Shown here one piece after another: positions 9,417 through 19,049 of a stretch of 64,000 bases of DNA. Location of the stretch: NCBI GenBank assembly GCA_963847945.1, contig CAWKBX010000001.1:496001-560000 (forward strand). The letters are read 5' to 3'. The first letter of the stretch is position 1, and each line of letters opens with the position of its first letter. The position numbers and the translations under genes were made by a program. This stretch comes from JANMJD01 sp963847945 (GTDB lineage Bacteria > Actinomycetota > Acidimicrobiia > Acidimicrobiales > Ilumatobacteraceae). A model generated the notes under the pieces. The model ran no database searches. It saw nothing but the letters and a program-made list of their open reading frames with translations, and was not told the DNA's origin.

Positions 9417-9884
9417 ATGGATTCCGGCAGCTTCCCCCCTTCCTCGCTCGAACGCGCCACGATCATGGCGCTCACCCTGTGCGATTTCGCCCAGATTCGT
9501 GAGGGCCTGTTGTTCATCGCCTCCGGCGGTGTGACCCGCCTCTACCGCCCCGAACTCCCCGCGGTGCTCGGCCCCCTCACGCTGGCGACCATCGTCGAGA
9601 TCGCCCCGACCGAACTCGACAAGGCCCACGAGATTCACGTCCGCATTCGCCATGTGGAGAGTGCCAGTGAGCTGTTGACCGTCACCGGGGCGATGACCGC
9701 ACCCGCCGCCGGTGGGGGCGTCTACGAGCCCGGGGAGAGCGCCACGATCCCGCTGGCGGTTCCCCTGCCCCCCAACGCGCCGCTGCACCTCTACGGGGCC
9801 TACGACCTCAGCGCGTCGATTGATGGTGGTGCATCGGCCCGGTTGACGTTCTACGTCAAGCCGACGCCTCGCCCCGCGGCGTAG
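9417..9884 (+). CDS. Hypothetical protein, DUF6941-like, 155 aa
   Basis: A cytoplasmic protein of unknown function. The opening LTLCDFAQIREGLLFIASGGVTR resembles proteins annotated as DUF6941 (from memory, not searched), which adopt a beta-sandwich-like fold. Predicted structure is mainly beta, with a later NAPLHLYGAYDLSA strand pair ending in an ARLTFYVKP strand. No catalytic motif is seen. It starts 73 bases after the phosphoesterase stop and converges with the acyl-CoA synthetase gene, with 68 bases between the stops. Confidence 0.55.
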   Translation: MDSGSFPPSSLERATIMALTLCDFAQIREGLLFIASGGVTRLYRPELPAVLGPLTLATIVEIAPTELDKAHEIHVRIRHVESASELLTVTGAMTAPAAGGGVYEPGESATIPLAVPLPPNAPLHLYGAYDLSASIDGGASARLTFYVKPTPRPAA

Positions 9885-9952
9885 GCGGAATTTCGACGTA
9901 TACGGCGCGTCTGCAATACCGGGATCCCGACGGACCCACCTACGTCGGCGGA

Positions 9953-11551
9953 TCAGTCGGAGTTGGGGTGAGCGGTGCGGGCCAGCGCTTGCAGCTCGGA
10001 TTTGGCGATCTTGCCCCCCGACGATCGGGGCATTGCCGGGAGGATCCAGAGGTGTTCGGGCCACCATTCACGACTCACTCCCCGCTCTGCCAGGTGCGCG
10101 ATCAGTTGGGCGAGATCGAGGGTCTGACCAGGGCGTAGTTCGACATAGACACCGACGCGTTCGCCGAGTCGACGGTCGGGAACGGGCACCGCGGCGACCA
10201 GGCCGACGGCGGGGTGGGTGGCGACCTCCTCCTCGACGGCGGGGGCGGAGATGTTCTTGCCGCCACGGATGATGAAATCGGCCGTGCGGGCCACGACGGT
10301 GAGCCAACCTTCGTCGTCGATCCGCACGACATCGCCCATGAACATCCAGCCGTCGTCGGTGAACAGCTCGCGGTTCGCCGCGTCATCGTCCCAGTAGCCC
10401 AGCGTCGTGGCCGGTCCCTTGCACGCCGGGCGTCCTTCGCCGCGGTCGCCGGACAGCCGCCGTCCGTCGAGGTCGTACAGCCGAACCTGCATCTCGGGGA
10501 CGACGCGGCCCCCGGTGGTCAGGCGACGTTCGAGCGGATCGTCGACCTGGGTGCCCGAGAGCATGCCGGTCTCGTTCGAGCCGTAAAAGTTGAGCACCCG
10601 GCAGCCCGTTCGGTGTTCGAACTCCCGGGCCCGGACCGGTGAGATCGCCTCGCCGCCGGTGAACAGCACCCGCAACGACGTGAGATCGTGATCGCCCGCC
10701 GAATCGAGGATCATGACGAACTGCGACGAGACCGCGGCGAGGACCGTCACCCGGTGCCGCTCGATGGCCGCGGCCGCCTCAGCCGGGTCGAAACGCTCCT
10801 GCACCACGCAGGGCACGCCGAGCAAGGTTGGGCTGACGTGTGACGTCCAGAGGCCGAACCCGAAGGGGGCCGGAACCACGCTCATGAACCGCTCATCGGG
10901 CTGCAAGGCCCCGAACGTCACCGCCTTGTGGTGGAAATACACCCATCGGTTGATCGTCTGCATCACGCATTTGGGCAGCCCGGTGGTTCCCGAGGTGGAG
11001 TTGAGCATCCACAGCTCCGACGGGCCGAGGGCGAGCCCGTCGGCCGAGCCCTCTGGTCCCGGGCGCACCGTTGGGTGGTCGAGACCGGTGAGGGCGACGA
11101 GTCGCAGTCCGAGCTGGTCGGCGAGATCGTCGGCCGAGCCGAAGGGCGTGTCAATCGGGAACACGGCGGCGACGGCTCCCGAGCGTTGAACCAGGTAGTC
11201 CAGCTCGCGTCGGCCCGCCCGCCAACCAGCGCCGACGGCGACGGCACCGGCCCGCTCGCAGCCCAGCAGGGCACCGTGGACGGCACCGCCGTCGGGCAAC
11301 CAGACCAGCACGCGATCCCCCCGGGCAACGCCGACGCCGACCAGGCGCGACGCGACGGCATCGGCGAAGGCGGAGTAGCCCTGCCAGGTCAGCGACCGGT
11401 CTCCCCACCGGTAGGCGAGGTCGGTCCCCCGATCGGTGGCGAGTTGGGCGACTCGCGCCGACAGGGTGAGCGAGCCCCACCAGCCAGCATCGCGATAGCG
11501 GAGATCATCGACGGGGTCGGCAGCAGGGAGCACGCTCGAATAACAGCACAT
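9953..11551 (-). CDS. AMP-dependent acyl-CoA synthetase/ligase
   Basis: A 532-residue adenylate-forming enzyme that activates a carboxylic acid to its CoA thioester. The P-loop-like motif STSGTTGLPK, the adenylate motif NFYGSNETG, the GYW and FMGDVVRIDDEGW motifs and the C-terminal catalytic lysine in GGKIAKSEL are all present. The specificity pocket cannot be read; family members include cyclohexanecarboxylate, benzoate and fatty-acid ligases. It is divergent from the class II aldolase gene with 73 bases between starts, and a shared catabolic role with that run (aldolase, amidohydrolase, esterase, SDR, crotonase) is likely by position. Confidence 0.9.
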   Translation of the reverse strand: MCCYSSVLPAADPVDDLRYRDAGWWGSLTLSARVAQLATDRGTDLAYRWGDRSLTWQGYSAFADAVASRLVGVGVARGDRVLVWLPDGGAVHGALLGCERAGAVAVGAGWRAGRRELDYLVQRSGAVAAVFPIDTPFGSADDLADQLGLRLVALTGLDHPTVRPGPEGSADGLALGPSELWMLNSTSGTTGLPKCVMQTINRWVYFHHKAVTFGALQPDERFMSVVPAPFGFGLWTSHVSPTLLGVPCVVQERFDPAEAAAAIERHRVTVLAAVSSQFVMILDSAGDHDLTSLRVLFTGGEAISPVRAREFEHRTGCRVLNFYGSNETGMLSGTQVDDPLERRLTTGGRVVPEMQVRLYDLDGRRLSGDRGEGRPACKGPATTLGYWDDDAANRELFTDDGWMFMGDVVRIDDEGWLTVVARTADFIIRGGKNISAPAVEEEVATHPAVGLVAAVPVPDRRLGERVGVYVELRPGQTLDLAQLIAHLAERGVSREWWPEHLWILPAMPRSSGGKIAKSELQALARTAHPNSD

Positions 11552-11624
11552 ACCACCCCTGCCTGGTTCAATGGGACGGTGTCACGGGTCCACCGCTATG
11601 GGCTCGGCGTCAACAGGGGGTTCG

Positions 11625-12386
11625 ATGGCGAACGATCGCACAGGGGGGCTGGCATCGTGGTCACCCCGGCTGCTCCCGGGGCTTGAGCGCGACCTGACCC
11701 CGACTCAGGAGTTGGCGATCGCCCTGCGCCACCTCGACGACGTCGGCTTCGTCGAGAACCTCACCGGCCATATCACCGTGGCCGAAGGCGATGCGTTCCT
11801 CGTCAATCCATGGGGACTGTGGTGGGCCGAGGTGCGCGCCCGCGACATGCTGACCATCGACACCGACGGCCAGGTGATCGACGGCGACTGGGACGTGACC
11901 CCGGCGGTCCATATCCACACCGAACTTCACCGCCGCCGCGCCGATGCCCGGGTCGTGATCCATAACCACCCGCCCTATGCGGTCACGCTCGCAGCAATCG
12001 GGGAACTCCCCGACCTGGTCCATCAGAACTCGTCGATCCTGGCGGGCGAGATGGTCCTCGTCGACGACTATGACGGTGAGGTCGACGCCCCTCACTTGGG
12101 GGCCGCGTTGGCCGACCTGATCGATGACGCGTCGGTGGCCCTGCTCGTCAGCCACGGAGTGATCGTCACCGCGCCGACGATCGCCGAAGCCGTCTACAAG
12201 TCGGTGCTGTTCGAGCGGACGTGCATGCTCCACTGGCAGGTCCGCGCCCTCAGCGCCCGCTCACGGCCGATCCCACCGAGCGCCCAACGCCAGTTGAAGG
12301 CCTCACTCATCGAGCGGGCGGCACCGGTGTACTGGCACGGTGTGGTCCGCCAACTGCTCGCCCGCGAACCGGAGGTCCTCGACTGA
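11625..12386 (+). CDS. Class II aldolase/adducin family protein
   Basis: A zinc-dependent aldolase or decarboxylase-fold protein of about 253 residues. The metal ligands are seen in VIHNHPPYA and in the later SHGVIV histidine. The ATG at 11625 is preferred over upstream ATG codons because GGGGG lies a few bases before it and the protein then begins near the expected point. The stop overlaps the next start (TGATG), so it is coupled to the amidohydrolase. Family members cleave sugar phosphates, but several in catabolic clusters act on hydroxy acids; the substrate here is unknown. Confidence 0.82.
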   Translation: MANDRTGGLASWSPRLLPGLERDLTPTQELAIALRHLDDVGFVENLTGHITVAEGDAFLVNPWGLWWAEVRARDMLTIDTDGQVIDGDWDVTPAVHIHTELHRRRADARVVIHNHPPYAVTLAAIGELPDLVHQNSSILAGEMVLVDDYDGEVDAPHLGAALADLIDDASVALLVSHGVIVTAPTIAEAVYKSVLFERTCMLHWQVRALSARSRPIPPSAQRQLKASLIERAAPVYWHGVVRQLLAREPEVLD

Positions 12387-13642
12387 TGGCCATCTCACTG
12401 GATGATCTACAACGCCGCCAGGGGTTCACGACGGCGGAGGCCGGCAAGGTCAGCTTCCTGCCCGATCCGCCGCGCGCCGATCGGTCGTTCACCGTCATCT
12501 CCGTCGACGATCACATCGTCGAGCCCCCGCACACCTTTCTCGGCCGCTTCCCCCGCCACCTCGCCGCTCGCGCCCCGAAGGTGGTCGAACGAGCCGATGG
12601 TTCCGAAGCCTGGGTGTTCGAAGGTCAGGAGATTCCCAATGTCGGGTTCAACGCCGTCGTCGGCCGCCCGGTCAGCGAGTACAGCTTCGAGCCGACCCGG
12701 TTCGACCAGATGCGCCGTGGAGCGTGGGACATCGGCGCCCGGATCGCCGACATGGATCTCAACGGCGTCTATGCCTCGGTGTGCTTCCCGTCATTCCTCC
12801 CCGGATTCGCCGGGCAGCGCCTCCAGCAACTCGCCGGCGACCCCGAATTGGCGCTCGCCTGCGTGCGGGCGTGGAACGACTGGATGATCGAGGAGTGGGC
12901 CGCCCACTCCCCCGGTCGCATGATCCCGATGCAACTGCCCTATCTCGGAGACCCGGTCGTCGCCGCCGCCGAAATCCGGCGGAACGCAGCGCGGGGCTTC
13001 AAGGCGATGACGTTCTCAGAAGCCCCACACCTGCTCGGTCTGCCGTCGTTGCACACCGGCTATTGGGACCCGCTGATGGAGGCGTGCGCCGAGACCGGCA
13101 CCGTCGTTTGTCTGCATGTCGGCTCGTCATCGACGTCACCGGCCACCGCGCCCGATGCACCGAGCGACACGATCGGGGTGCTGTTCTTCGGCTACGCGAT
13201 GTTCGCGGCCGTCGACTGGTTGTATTCGAAACTTCCGGTTCGGTTCCCTGACCTGCGGATATGTCTGTCCGAAGGCGGTATCGGCTGGGTCGCCGGCCTG
13301 ATCGATCGGTTGGAACACGTGCGTCGATACGACTCGATGTACGGCACCTGGAACGACGTGGCCCTCAGCCCGGCCGACACGTTCCGACGTAACTTCTGGT
13401 TCTGTGCGATCGATGATCCGTCATCGTTCTCGCAGCTCGACACGATCGGGGTCGACAACGTCCTCGTCGAGTCCGACTATCCCCACTGCGACTCGACCTG
13501 GCCGCATACGCAAGACACCTTGCGTCGTCAGCTCGTCGGCCTGACCCCCACGCAGATCCAGCGGGTGACCTGGCAGAACGCGTCGGAATTGTTCGGCCAC
13601 CCGGTACCCGCCGCCGTCCAGCGCGACCCGAACGCCTACTGA
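12386..13642 (+). CDS. Amidohydrolase family 2 protein, 418 aa
   Basis: A metal-dependent TIM-barrel hydrolase or decarboxylase. The N-terminal SVDDHIVEPPHTF replaces the HxH seen in classical amidohydrolases and is usual for this actinobacterial subgroup. Other conserved pieces are CVRAWNDWMIEEW, FKAMTFSEAP, CLHVGSSS, CLSEGGIGWV and ESDYPHCDSTWPHT, the last with the active-site aspartate. Start and stop overlap the flanking genes by TGATG, placing it in the middle of a three-gene coupled unit. Relatives in such clusters often process aromatic or enol acids, but no substrate is assigned. Confidence 0.85.
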   Translation: MAISLDDLQRRQGFTTAEAGKVSFLPDPPRADRSFTVISVDDHIVEPPHTFLGRFPRHLAARAPKVVERADGSEAWVFEGQEIPNVGFNAVVGRPVSEYSFEPTRFDQMRRGAWDIGARIADMDLNGVYASVCFPSFLPGFAGQRLQQLAGDPELALACVRAWNDWMIEEWAAHSPGRMIPMQLPYLGDPVVAAAEIRRNAARGFKAMTFSEAPHLLGLPSLHTGYWDPLMEACAETGTVVCLHVGSSSTSPATAPDAPSDTIGVLFFGYAMFAAVDWLYSKLPVRFPDLRICLSEGGIGWVAGLIDRLEHVRRYDSMYGTWNDVALSPADTFRRNFWFCAIDDPSSFSQLDTIGVDNVLVESDYPHCDSTWPHTQDTLRRQLVGLTPTQIQRVTWQNASELFGHPVPAAVQRDPNAY

Positions 13643-15084
13643 TGCCGATCGCAACCACCGCCGCTGGACCGGTGCATGGCCATCGGGTGACGACATCCGA
13701 CGGCCAGTCGGTTGTCCACTTCGGCGGCGTCCCGTATGCCTCGGCAGCGCGGTTCGGACTCCCCTCGGCTCCGTCTCCGTGGACCTTCCCGCTCGACTGC
13801 ACCCTGTCGGGAGCCGCTCCACCCCAGCGATCCGAGCTCGATCTGGTGCCCGGCATGGTTCCGTTGCGAACGAGCGAGGACTGTCTGACCGCCGAGGTGT
13901 GGACGCCCGGAGTTGACGGGCGGCGGCCGATCATCGTGTGGATTCCCGGCGGCAGTTTCCGAATCGGCGGGGCCGGGCTCGCCACCTACGACGGCCGCCG
14001 GTTGGCCGCCGACGGCGACGCGGTGATCATCGGACTGAACTACCGGCTCGGAGCGCTGGGCTTCCTGGCCGCGCCCGGCGTGCCCTCGAATCTGGGGTTG
14101 CGCGACCTGTTGGCCGGGATCGACTGGGTTCGAGCGAATGCTGCAGCGTTCGGTGGCGACCCCGAACGGATCACGTTGATGGGCGAGTCGGCCGGGGCGG
14201 GCGCGATCTATCACCTGCTCACCCGGCCCGACCTGCCGTGCGCCGGGGCGATCATCTGGAGTGGCTCGCCGACGATGACACTCGCCGCCTCGACCGCCGA
14301 GCTGGTGGGTACGCGGTTCACCTCCCTCGCCGGCGTTGCCGACACCTCGGCGCTTGCCGACCTGCCGCTCGACGCATTGCTCGACGCCCAAGCCGCGACG
14401 GTGACCGATCTCGCTCGCACCGTCGGAATGATGCCGTTCCATCCCTGGGTCGACGGTGACCGCGTGCCCCAATCGCCGTTGGACGCGGCGGCGGCCGGCC
14501 GCCTGACTGCGATTCCCCTGGTCATCGGCACGACGGCCGACGAGATGGAGCTGTTCCGTTCGATGGTCCCCGCCCTCCCCCGTTCGTACGCAGTCCCGAT
14601 GCTGACCACCAAGGCGGCCGCCGTCGGCATCACCGTCACCGGGGTCGAGGCTGGGTTGACGGCCTGTGGAGACGACCTCGTGACCGCGATCGCCGACGTT
14701 GATCTGCAGCTGCCCGCCCTGCTCGTCGCCAACTCGCATCTCCGGCGGGGTCTGCCGGTGTGGCGTGCCACCCTCACCTGGCCGTCACGCGATCACGGAT
14801 CCTGCCATGCCCTCGATCTGCCCTTTCACTTCGGCACCCTCGATGTCGATGGTTGGCAAGCCTTCGCCGGGGCGGACGGTGCCCTGACCGAAGCGGCTGA
14901 CCGGTTGTCGAGTCGGATGCGTTCCGCCTGGGCATCGTTCGCCGCAACCGGTCAACCGTCATGCGAACCGATCGGGGTCTGGCCGGCGTTCGATGGTACC
15001 GGCACCATCGTTGGCCTCGACTCCGAGGTAGCCGTCGTCGTCGACCCGGCCTTCCGGCGATTGAGGAGTTGGAATGACCGCTGA
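13642..15084 (+). CDS. Type B carboxylesterase
   Basis: A 480-residue alpha/beta-hydrolase of the carboxylesterase type B family. The oxyanion-hole segment is WIPGGSF, the catalytic serine is in MGESAGAGA, and a late histidine is in HGSCHALDLPFHFGT. There is no signal peptide, so it acts in the cytoplasm. Its start overlaps the preceding amidohydrolase by TGATG and its end overlaps the next SDR start by 11 bases, so it is part of the same translated unit. It would hydrolyse an ester intermediate of the unknown pathway. Confidence 0.88.
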   Translation: MPIATTAAGPVHGHRVTTSDGQSVVHFGGVPYASAARFGLPSAPSPWTFPLDCTLSGAAPPQRSELDLVPGMVPLRTSEDCLTAEVWTPGVDGRRPIIVWIPGGSFRIGGAGLATYDGRRLAADGDAVIIGLNYRLGALGFLAAPGVPSNLGLRDLLAGIDWVRANAAAFGGDPERITLMGESAGAGAIYHLLTRPDLPCAGAIIWSGSPTMTLAASTAELVGTRFTSLAGVADTSALADLPLDALLDAQAATVTDLARTVGMMPFHPWVDGDRVPQSPLDAAAAGRLTAIPLVIGTTADEMELFRSMVPALPRSYAVPMLTTKAAAVGITVTGVEAGLTACGDDLVTAIADVDLQLPALLVANSHLRRGLPVWRATLTWPSRDHGSCHALDLPFHFGTLDVDGWQAFAGADGALTEAADRLSSRMRSAWASFAATGQPSCEPIGVWPAFDGTGTIVGLDSEVAVVVDPAFRRLRSWNDR

Positions 15085-15919
15085 GTCCACCCACGATCTG
15101 GCCGGCCGCGTCGCCATCGTCACCGGGGGCAGCCGGGGTATCGGCAAGGGATGTGCCCTCGAACTCGGCGCCCGCGGGGCCACGGTCTATGTCACCGGCC
15201 GGTCGGCGACCGAGGCCGATCACCCCCTCCCCGGCACGGTCGGAGCAACCGCCGCCGAGGTCACCGCCCTGGGCGGTGTAGGCGTCGGGATCGCCTGCGA
15301 CCATCGCGACGACGTCGCCGTCGAGGAGCTGTTCACCCGGGTCTCCAACGAGCATGGCCGCGTCGACGTTCTGGTCAACAACGCTTTTCTGATCCCACCC
15401 GAGCTGACTTCGCGCCGGCCGTTCTGGCAGGTACCGATCTCGAACTGGGACGACATGCTCGACGTCGGCACTCGTTCGGCCTACGTTGCCAGCGTTCACG
15501 CCGCCCGGTTGATGGTCACCGCCAAGCGCGGTGTGATCGTCAATATCAGCTCCTCGGGGGCTCAGGAGTACGCCTGGCATGTGGCCTATGGCGTCGGCAA
15601 ATGCGCGCTTGACCGGCTGACCGCCGACACCGCCCATGAGTTGCAACCATTCGGGGTCGCCGCGGTATCGGTGTGGCCCGGGTTCGTCCGTACGGAGCGG
15701 ATCGACATCGCCGTCGCCCACAACATGCTCCCGGCCGGCCTCGATGTTTCAGCCGCAGAGTCGCCCCGGTTCACCGGCCGCGCCGTGGCTGCACTCGCCG
15801 CCGACGCCGACGTCCTGCGATGGACCGGACTGGCCGTGAGCGCCAACGAACTCGCCCTCGACTACGGCTTTCGAGACATCGACGGCCGACTCCCCGCCGG
15901 ACCCCTACGCCACCGCTAG
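15074..15919 (+). CDS. SDR-family oxidoreductase (DHRS1-like)
   Basis: A 281-residue short-chain dehydrogenase. It shows the cofactor motif TGGSRGIG, the VNNAFL strand and the catalytic YGVGK. The long insertion between the second strand and NNA, plus the CDHRDDVAVEELF pattern, resembles the DHRS1-like branch. Translation is coupled to the esterase by an 11-base overlap. It closes the aldolase-amidohydrolase-esterase-SDR unit and converges with the crotonase gene, with 19 bases between the stops. Confidence 0.86.
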   Translation: MTAESTHDLAGRVAIVTGGSRGIGKGCALELGARGATVYVTGRSATEADHPLPGTVGATAAEVTALGGVGVGIACDHRDDVAVEELFTRVSNEHGRVDVLVNNAFLIPPELTSRRPFWQVPISNWDDMLDVGTRSAYVASVHAARLMVTAKRGVIVNISSSGAQEYAWHVAYGVGKCALDRLTADTAHELQPFGVAAVSVWPGFVRTERIDIAVAHNMLPAGLDVSAAESPRFTGRAVAALAADADVLRWTGLAVSANELALDYGFRDIDGRLPAGPLRHR

Positions 15920-15938
15920 CCGCCACGCAACCCGGCAG

Positions 15939-16643
15939 CTATGCGGGAGTGGGCGGCACCATGTTCGCCATGTCCTCGTCGAGCCCGCCGAGCACTCGTT
16001 CGATCACCGCGCCGCGCGAGGCAGCCTTGGTGATGCTGTAGGCGCTGGTGCGGAACTCGCCGAGTTGGTGGGCCTTGGCAATCGCGGTGGCTTCCAACTC
16101 GTCGAGAGGCACCACCGAATCGACGTAGCCCGCATCCACCGCGCCGCGGACGTCGTACAACTCGGCCTGCAGGAGACTGCGGACGAATGCCGAGCGGGTC
16201 AGGCGTTCGCGGGCCAGTTCTACGCCGTAGACGGGCATGCCCATGCCGATCGCCGTCTCGTTCAGGCCGATCTTGGCCGGAACATCGGCGGCGATGCGGG
16301 TGTCGCAGGCCAGCAGGAACAGCCCGCCGGCGGCGATGGCGTGGCCGGTGACGGCGACAACGGTTGGCTGGGGATGGCCGAACAGCCGCATCATCAGCCG
16401 GCCGCCCGCCCCAACGAGAGCACGGGTCTGGTCGGCGCCCTGGGTCATCACCGACAAGTCGAACCCCGCGCACAACTTGCCCGGACGGCCGATGAAGCAC
16501 ACCGATCTCGCCTGCTCAACGGCCATGTCGAGTGCCCCATGCAACGCATCGATGATCGCGTGCGACAGCGCGTTCGCCTTGCCGTCGTCGATCCGCACGA
16601 TCGCCACACCGTCATCGATTGTCGTTGTCACCACGTCGCTCAT
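15939..16643 (-). CDS. Enoyl-CoA hydratase/isomerase (crotonase) family
   Basis: A crotonase-fold enzyme of about 234 residues. The oxyanion-hole regions GKLCAGFDLSVM and GHAIAAGGLFLLACD are clear. The start at ATG 16643 (MSDVVTTTIDDGVAIVRI) is at the usual position for this family; longer readings begin in unlikely sequence. Crotonases hydrate or isomerise acyl-CoA double bonds, so with the acyl-CoA synthetase at 9953 it could belong to a beta-oxidation-like route. It is divergent from the SDR gene at 16750. Confidence 0.85.
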   Translation of the reverse strand: MSDVVTTTIDDGVAIVRIDDGKANALSHAIIDALHGALDMAVEQARSVCFIGRPGKLCAGFDLSVMTQGADQTRALVGAGGRLMMRLFGHPQPTVVAVTGHAIAAGGLFLLACDTRIAADVPAKIGLNETAIGMGMPVYGVELARERLTRSAFVRSLLQAELYDVRGAVDAGYVDSVVPLDELEATAIAKAHQLGEFRTSAYSITKAASRGAVIERVLGGLDEDMANMVPPTPA

Positions 16644-16749
16644 CTGTCGCAGAGTAGTTCGTGGCGCCGACTGACGGACCGCCCGAGCCTTGGTCTCGCG
16701 ACACCGCATAGCAGAATCGCGCCCAGGCAATCAGAGGGGACGTGACGAC

Positions 16750-17715
16750 GTGGAACGACTTGATGGACGACTGGCCGTACTCACCGGTGGGGGTACCGGC
16801 ATGGGCCGTGAACTCACCCGCCAACTGGCCGCAGCGGGCTGCAGCGTGGCCATCTGCGACGTCTCGGGCGCGGCGATGGAGGAGACCAAGCATCTCGCCC
16901 TCGCCGATGCACCCGACAGGGTCGTGATCTCCACCTTCGTCGCCGACGTGTCTGACGAGGCCCAACTGATCGCCTTTCGCGACCACGTCATCGCCGCGCA
17001 CGCGACCGATCACATCCACCTGCTGTTCAACAACGCCGGTATCGGCGGCGGAGGCAGCATGGTCGTCGACTCGCGCGACGAGTGGGAGAAGGTCTACGAC
17101 GTCTGCTGGGGAGGGGTGTACCTGGGCACCCGCGCCTTCCTGCCCCTTCTGCTGGCCGCGACCGAGGGCCATGTGGTCAACACCAGCAGTGTCAACGGGT
17201 TCTGGGCCAGTCTCGGACCCGGCATCGCCCACACCGCCTACAGCTCGGCGAAATTTGCCGTCAAGGGCTTCACCGAGGCGCTGATCACCGACTTCGCGAT
17301 CAACGCGCCCCACCTGCGGGCGTCGGTGGTGATGCCCGGCCACATCGGCACATCGATCATCTTCAACTCCGGCCAAATGCTCGGCCGTGACCCCAAGGAG
17401 CTCGGCGACGAGCACGTCGCCGCGATCCGCGACCGCCTCGACAAACAGGGCATCGATCTGTCGTCGGCGTCCGACGAGGACATCCGCGCCGGGGTGCTCG
17501 CCCAGGCCGCCTCGTTCCGCGACAACGCCCCGATGTCGGCCGCCGAGGCCGCCACGGTGATCCTCGACGGAGTGCGAGCCAACGAATGGCGCATTCTGGT
17601 CGGCACCGACGCCCACCAACTCGATGCTCTGATTCGCGAGCGCCCCACCGAGGCCTACGACGCGTCGTTCCTCGATCGTCTCCGTGCCGCCGGCACCTTC
17701 GACTTCATTCCATAG
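16750..17715 (+). CDS. SDR-family oxidoreductase
   Basis: A 321-residue short-chain dehydrogenase with TGGGTGMG as cofactor motif, FNNAGIGG, the serine in NTSSVNGF and the catalytic YSSAK. The GTG at 16750 is taken as the start because an AGAGGGG site precedes it and the protein then begins just before the first beta strand; an upstream ATG adds about 20 poorly conserved residues. The C-terminal extension after the fold (FRDNAPMSAAEAA and onward) is common in actinobacterial members. Substrate unknown. Confidence 0.82.
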   Translation: MERLDGRLAVLTGGGTGMGRELTRQLAAAGCSVAICDVSGAAMEETKHLALADAPDRVVISTFVADVSDEAQLIAFRDHVIAAHATDHIHLLFNNAGIGGGGSMVVDSRDEWEKVYDVCWGGVYLGTRAFLPLLLAATEGHVVNTSSVNGFWASLGPGIAHTAYSSAKFAVKGFTEALITDFAINAPHLRASVVMPGHIGTSIIFNSGQMLGRDPKELGDEHVAAIRDRLDKQGIDLSSASDEDIRAGVLAQAASFRDNAPMSAAEAATVILDGVRANEWRILVGTDAHQLDALIRERPTEAYDASFLDRLRAAGTFDFIP

Positions 17716-17811
17716 CCCTCCGCGGCGGCCCGCCCGACCCCCGCTCCGAACGTGTGAGGCCGGGTGGGAATATCGCCCTCCAGCCTCACCCATTGGTTCT
17801 ACGGTGGGGCG

Positions 17812-19005
17812 GTGCCTGCAGCAACAACCTCGGATTTCGGACCCCCGCTTCGCTCGGAATGGATGATCGACCCGGCGACCACCTATCTCAATCACGGAAC
17901 GGTCGGTGCCCCGCCACGCCGGGTACTCGACGCCCAACGGGCGATCATCGAGGAAATCGAGCGCCAGCCCGCCAAATATCTGCTGCGCGACCTGGCCAAC
18001 ACCGATGGAACCGCTGAGGGACCGGGCCCGCTTCCCCACATGCGTGCCGCGATCGGCCGAGTGGCAAGCTTCGTCGGAGCCGACCCCGCTGACATGGTCT
18101 TTGTCGATAACGCAACGACCGGAGCCAACGCCGTCCTGCGGTCATTTCCGTTCCGCTCCGGCGACGAGATTTTGGTCACCGACACGGCCTACGGCGGAGT
18201 CGTCCGCGCTGTGAACTACGCCGCGTTGCAAACCGGGGCGACCGTGCGGACCATGACGCTGCCCGCGCTGGGCTCTCCCGCCGACGCCTTCGCCGATGCG
18301 ATCGAGGCCGCACTCGGCGACGACACCCGGATGCTGCTGATCGACCACATCACCGCGGCGACTGCGCTGATCCTGCCCGTGGCCGAAATCGCCCGGCGGT
18401 GCCACGAGCGCGGCGTGCTGGTGTTGGTCGACGCCGCCCACGCCCCCGGCGGCATCGCCATCGACATCCCGTCCTTCGGGGTCGACTGGTACTTCGGCAA
18501 CCTGCACAAGTGGGCGTGGACACCCCGCAGCAGCGGGATTCTGTGGACCGCACCCGAGCACCAGAGATACTTGCACCCGACGGTGATCTCGTGGGGATAC
18601 GGCAACGGCATCGCCGCCGAGTTCGACCTGCTCGGCACCCGCGACCCGAGTCCGTTCCTCGCCGCTCCGGCCGCCCTCGATCTGCTCGATGAGTACGGAT
18701 TCGAGCGGGTGGGCGCCTACAACCATCAACTTGCCTGGGATGCCGCCCATCTGTTGTCGAATCGCTGGGGCACCGAGTTCACCACCCCCGAGGCGATGAT
18801 CGGCCCGATGTCAACCGTCCGCCTCCCGGCCCGGTTCGGTACCACGGCGGCCGATGCCTCCAAGCTGCGCGACACCCTGCTGTTCGACCACCACATCGAG
18901 GTCCCGGTCTACGCCGGCGACCCTCTGACCGTCCGCATCTCGGCCCAGATCTACGTCGGTATGTCCGACATCGAACGTTTCGCCGACGCCATCGATTCGC
19001 GATAG
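17812..19005 (+). CDS. Class V aminotransferase (isopenicillin-N-epimerase-like)
   Basis: A pyridoxal-phosphate enzyme of about 397 residues. It begins with the LNHGTVGAPPRRVL pattern of the isopenicillin N epimerase/cysteine desulfurase-like group. Cofactor contacts include DNATTGAN, the aspartate in LVDAAHAPGG and the Schiff-base lysine in NLHKWAW. The GTG at 17812 gives a short N-terminal arm; an ATG further upstream would add 16 residues. The reaction (epimerisation, desulfuration or transamination) cannot be told from sequence. It is transcribed with the upstream SDR orientation, with about 96 bases between the two. Confidence 0.85.
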   Translation: MPAATTSDFGPPLRSEWMIDPATTYLNHGTVGAPPRRVLDAQRAIIEEIERQPAKYLLRDLANTDGTAEGPGPLPHMRAAIGRVASFVGADPADMVFVDNATTGANAVLRSFPFRSGDEILVTDTAYGGVVRAVNYAALQTGATVRTMTLPALGSPADAFADAIEAALGDDTRMLLIDHITAATALILPVAEIARRCHERGVLVLVDAAHAPGGIAIDIPSFGVDWYFGNLHKWAWTPRSSGILWTAPEHQRYLHPTVISWGYGNGIAAEFDLLGTRDPSPFLAAPAALDLLDEYGFERVGAYNHQLAWDAAHLLSNRWGTEFTTPEAMIGPMSTVRLPARFGTTAADASKLRDTLLFDHHIEVPVYAGDPLTVRISAQIYVGMSDIERFADAIDSR

Positions 19006-19049
19006 CCGATGTTGCGGCCCGGCGAACGGTCAACGATGCTTTCGGGCGT

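Noticed and set aside
9885..9952. Terminator between the hypothetical gene and the acyl-CoA synthetase
   Set aside because: Only a 6-bp stem with an 11-base loop and no T run; too weak to support.
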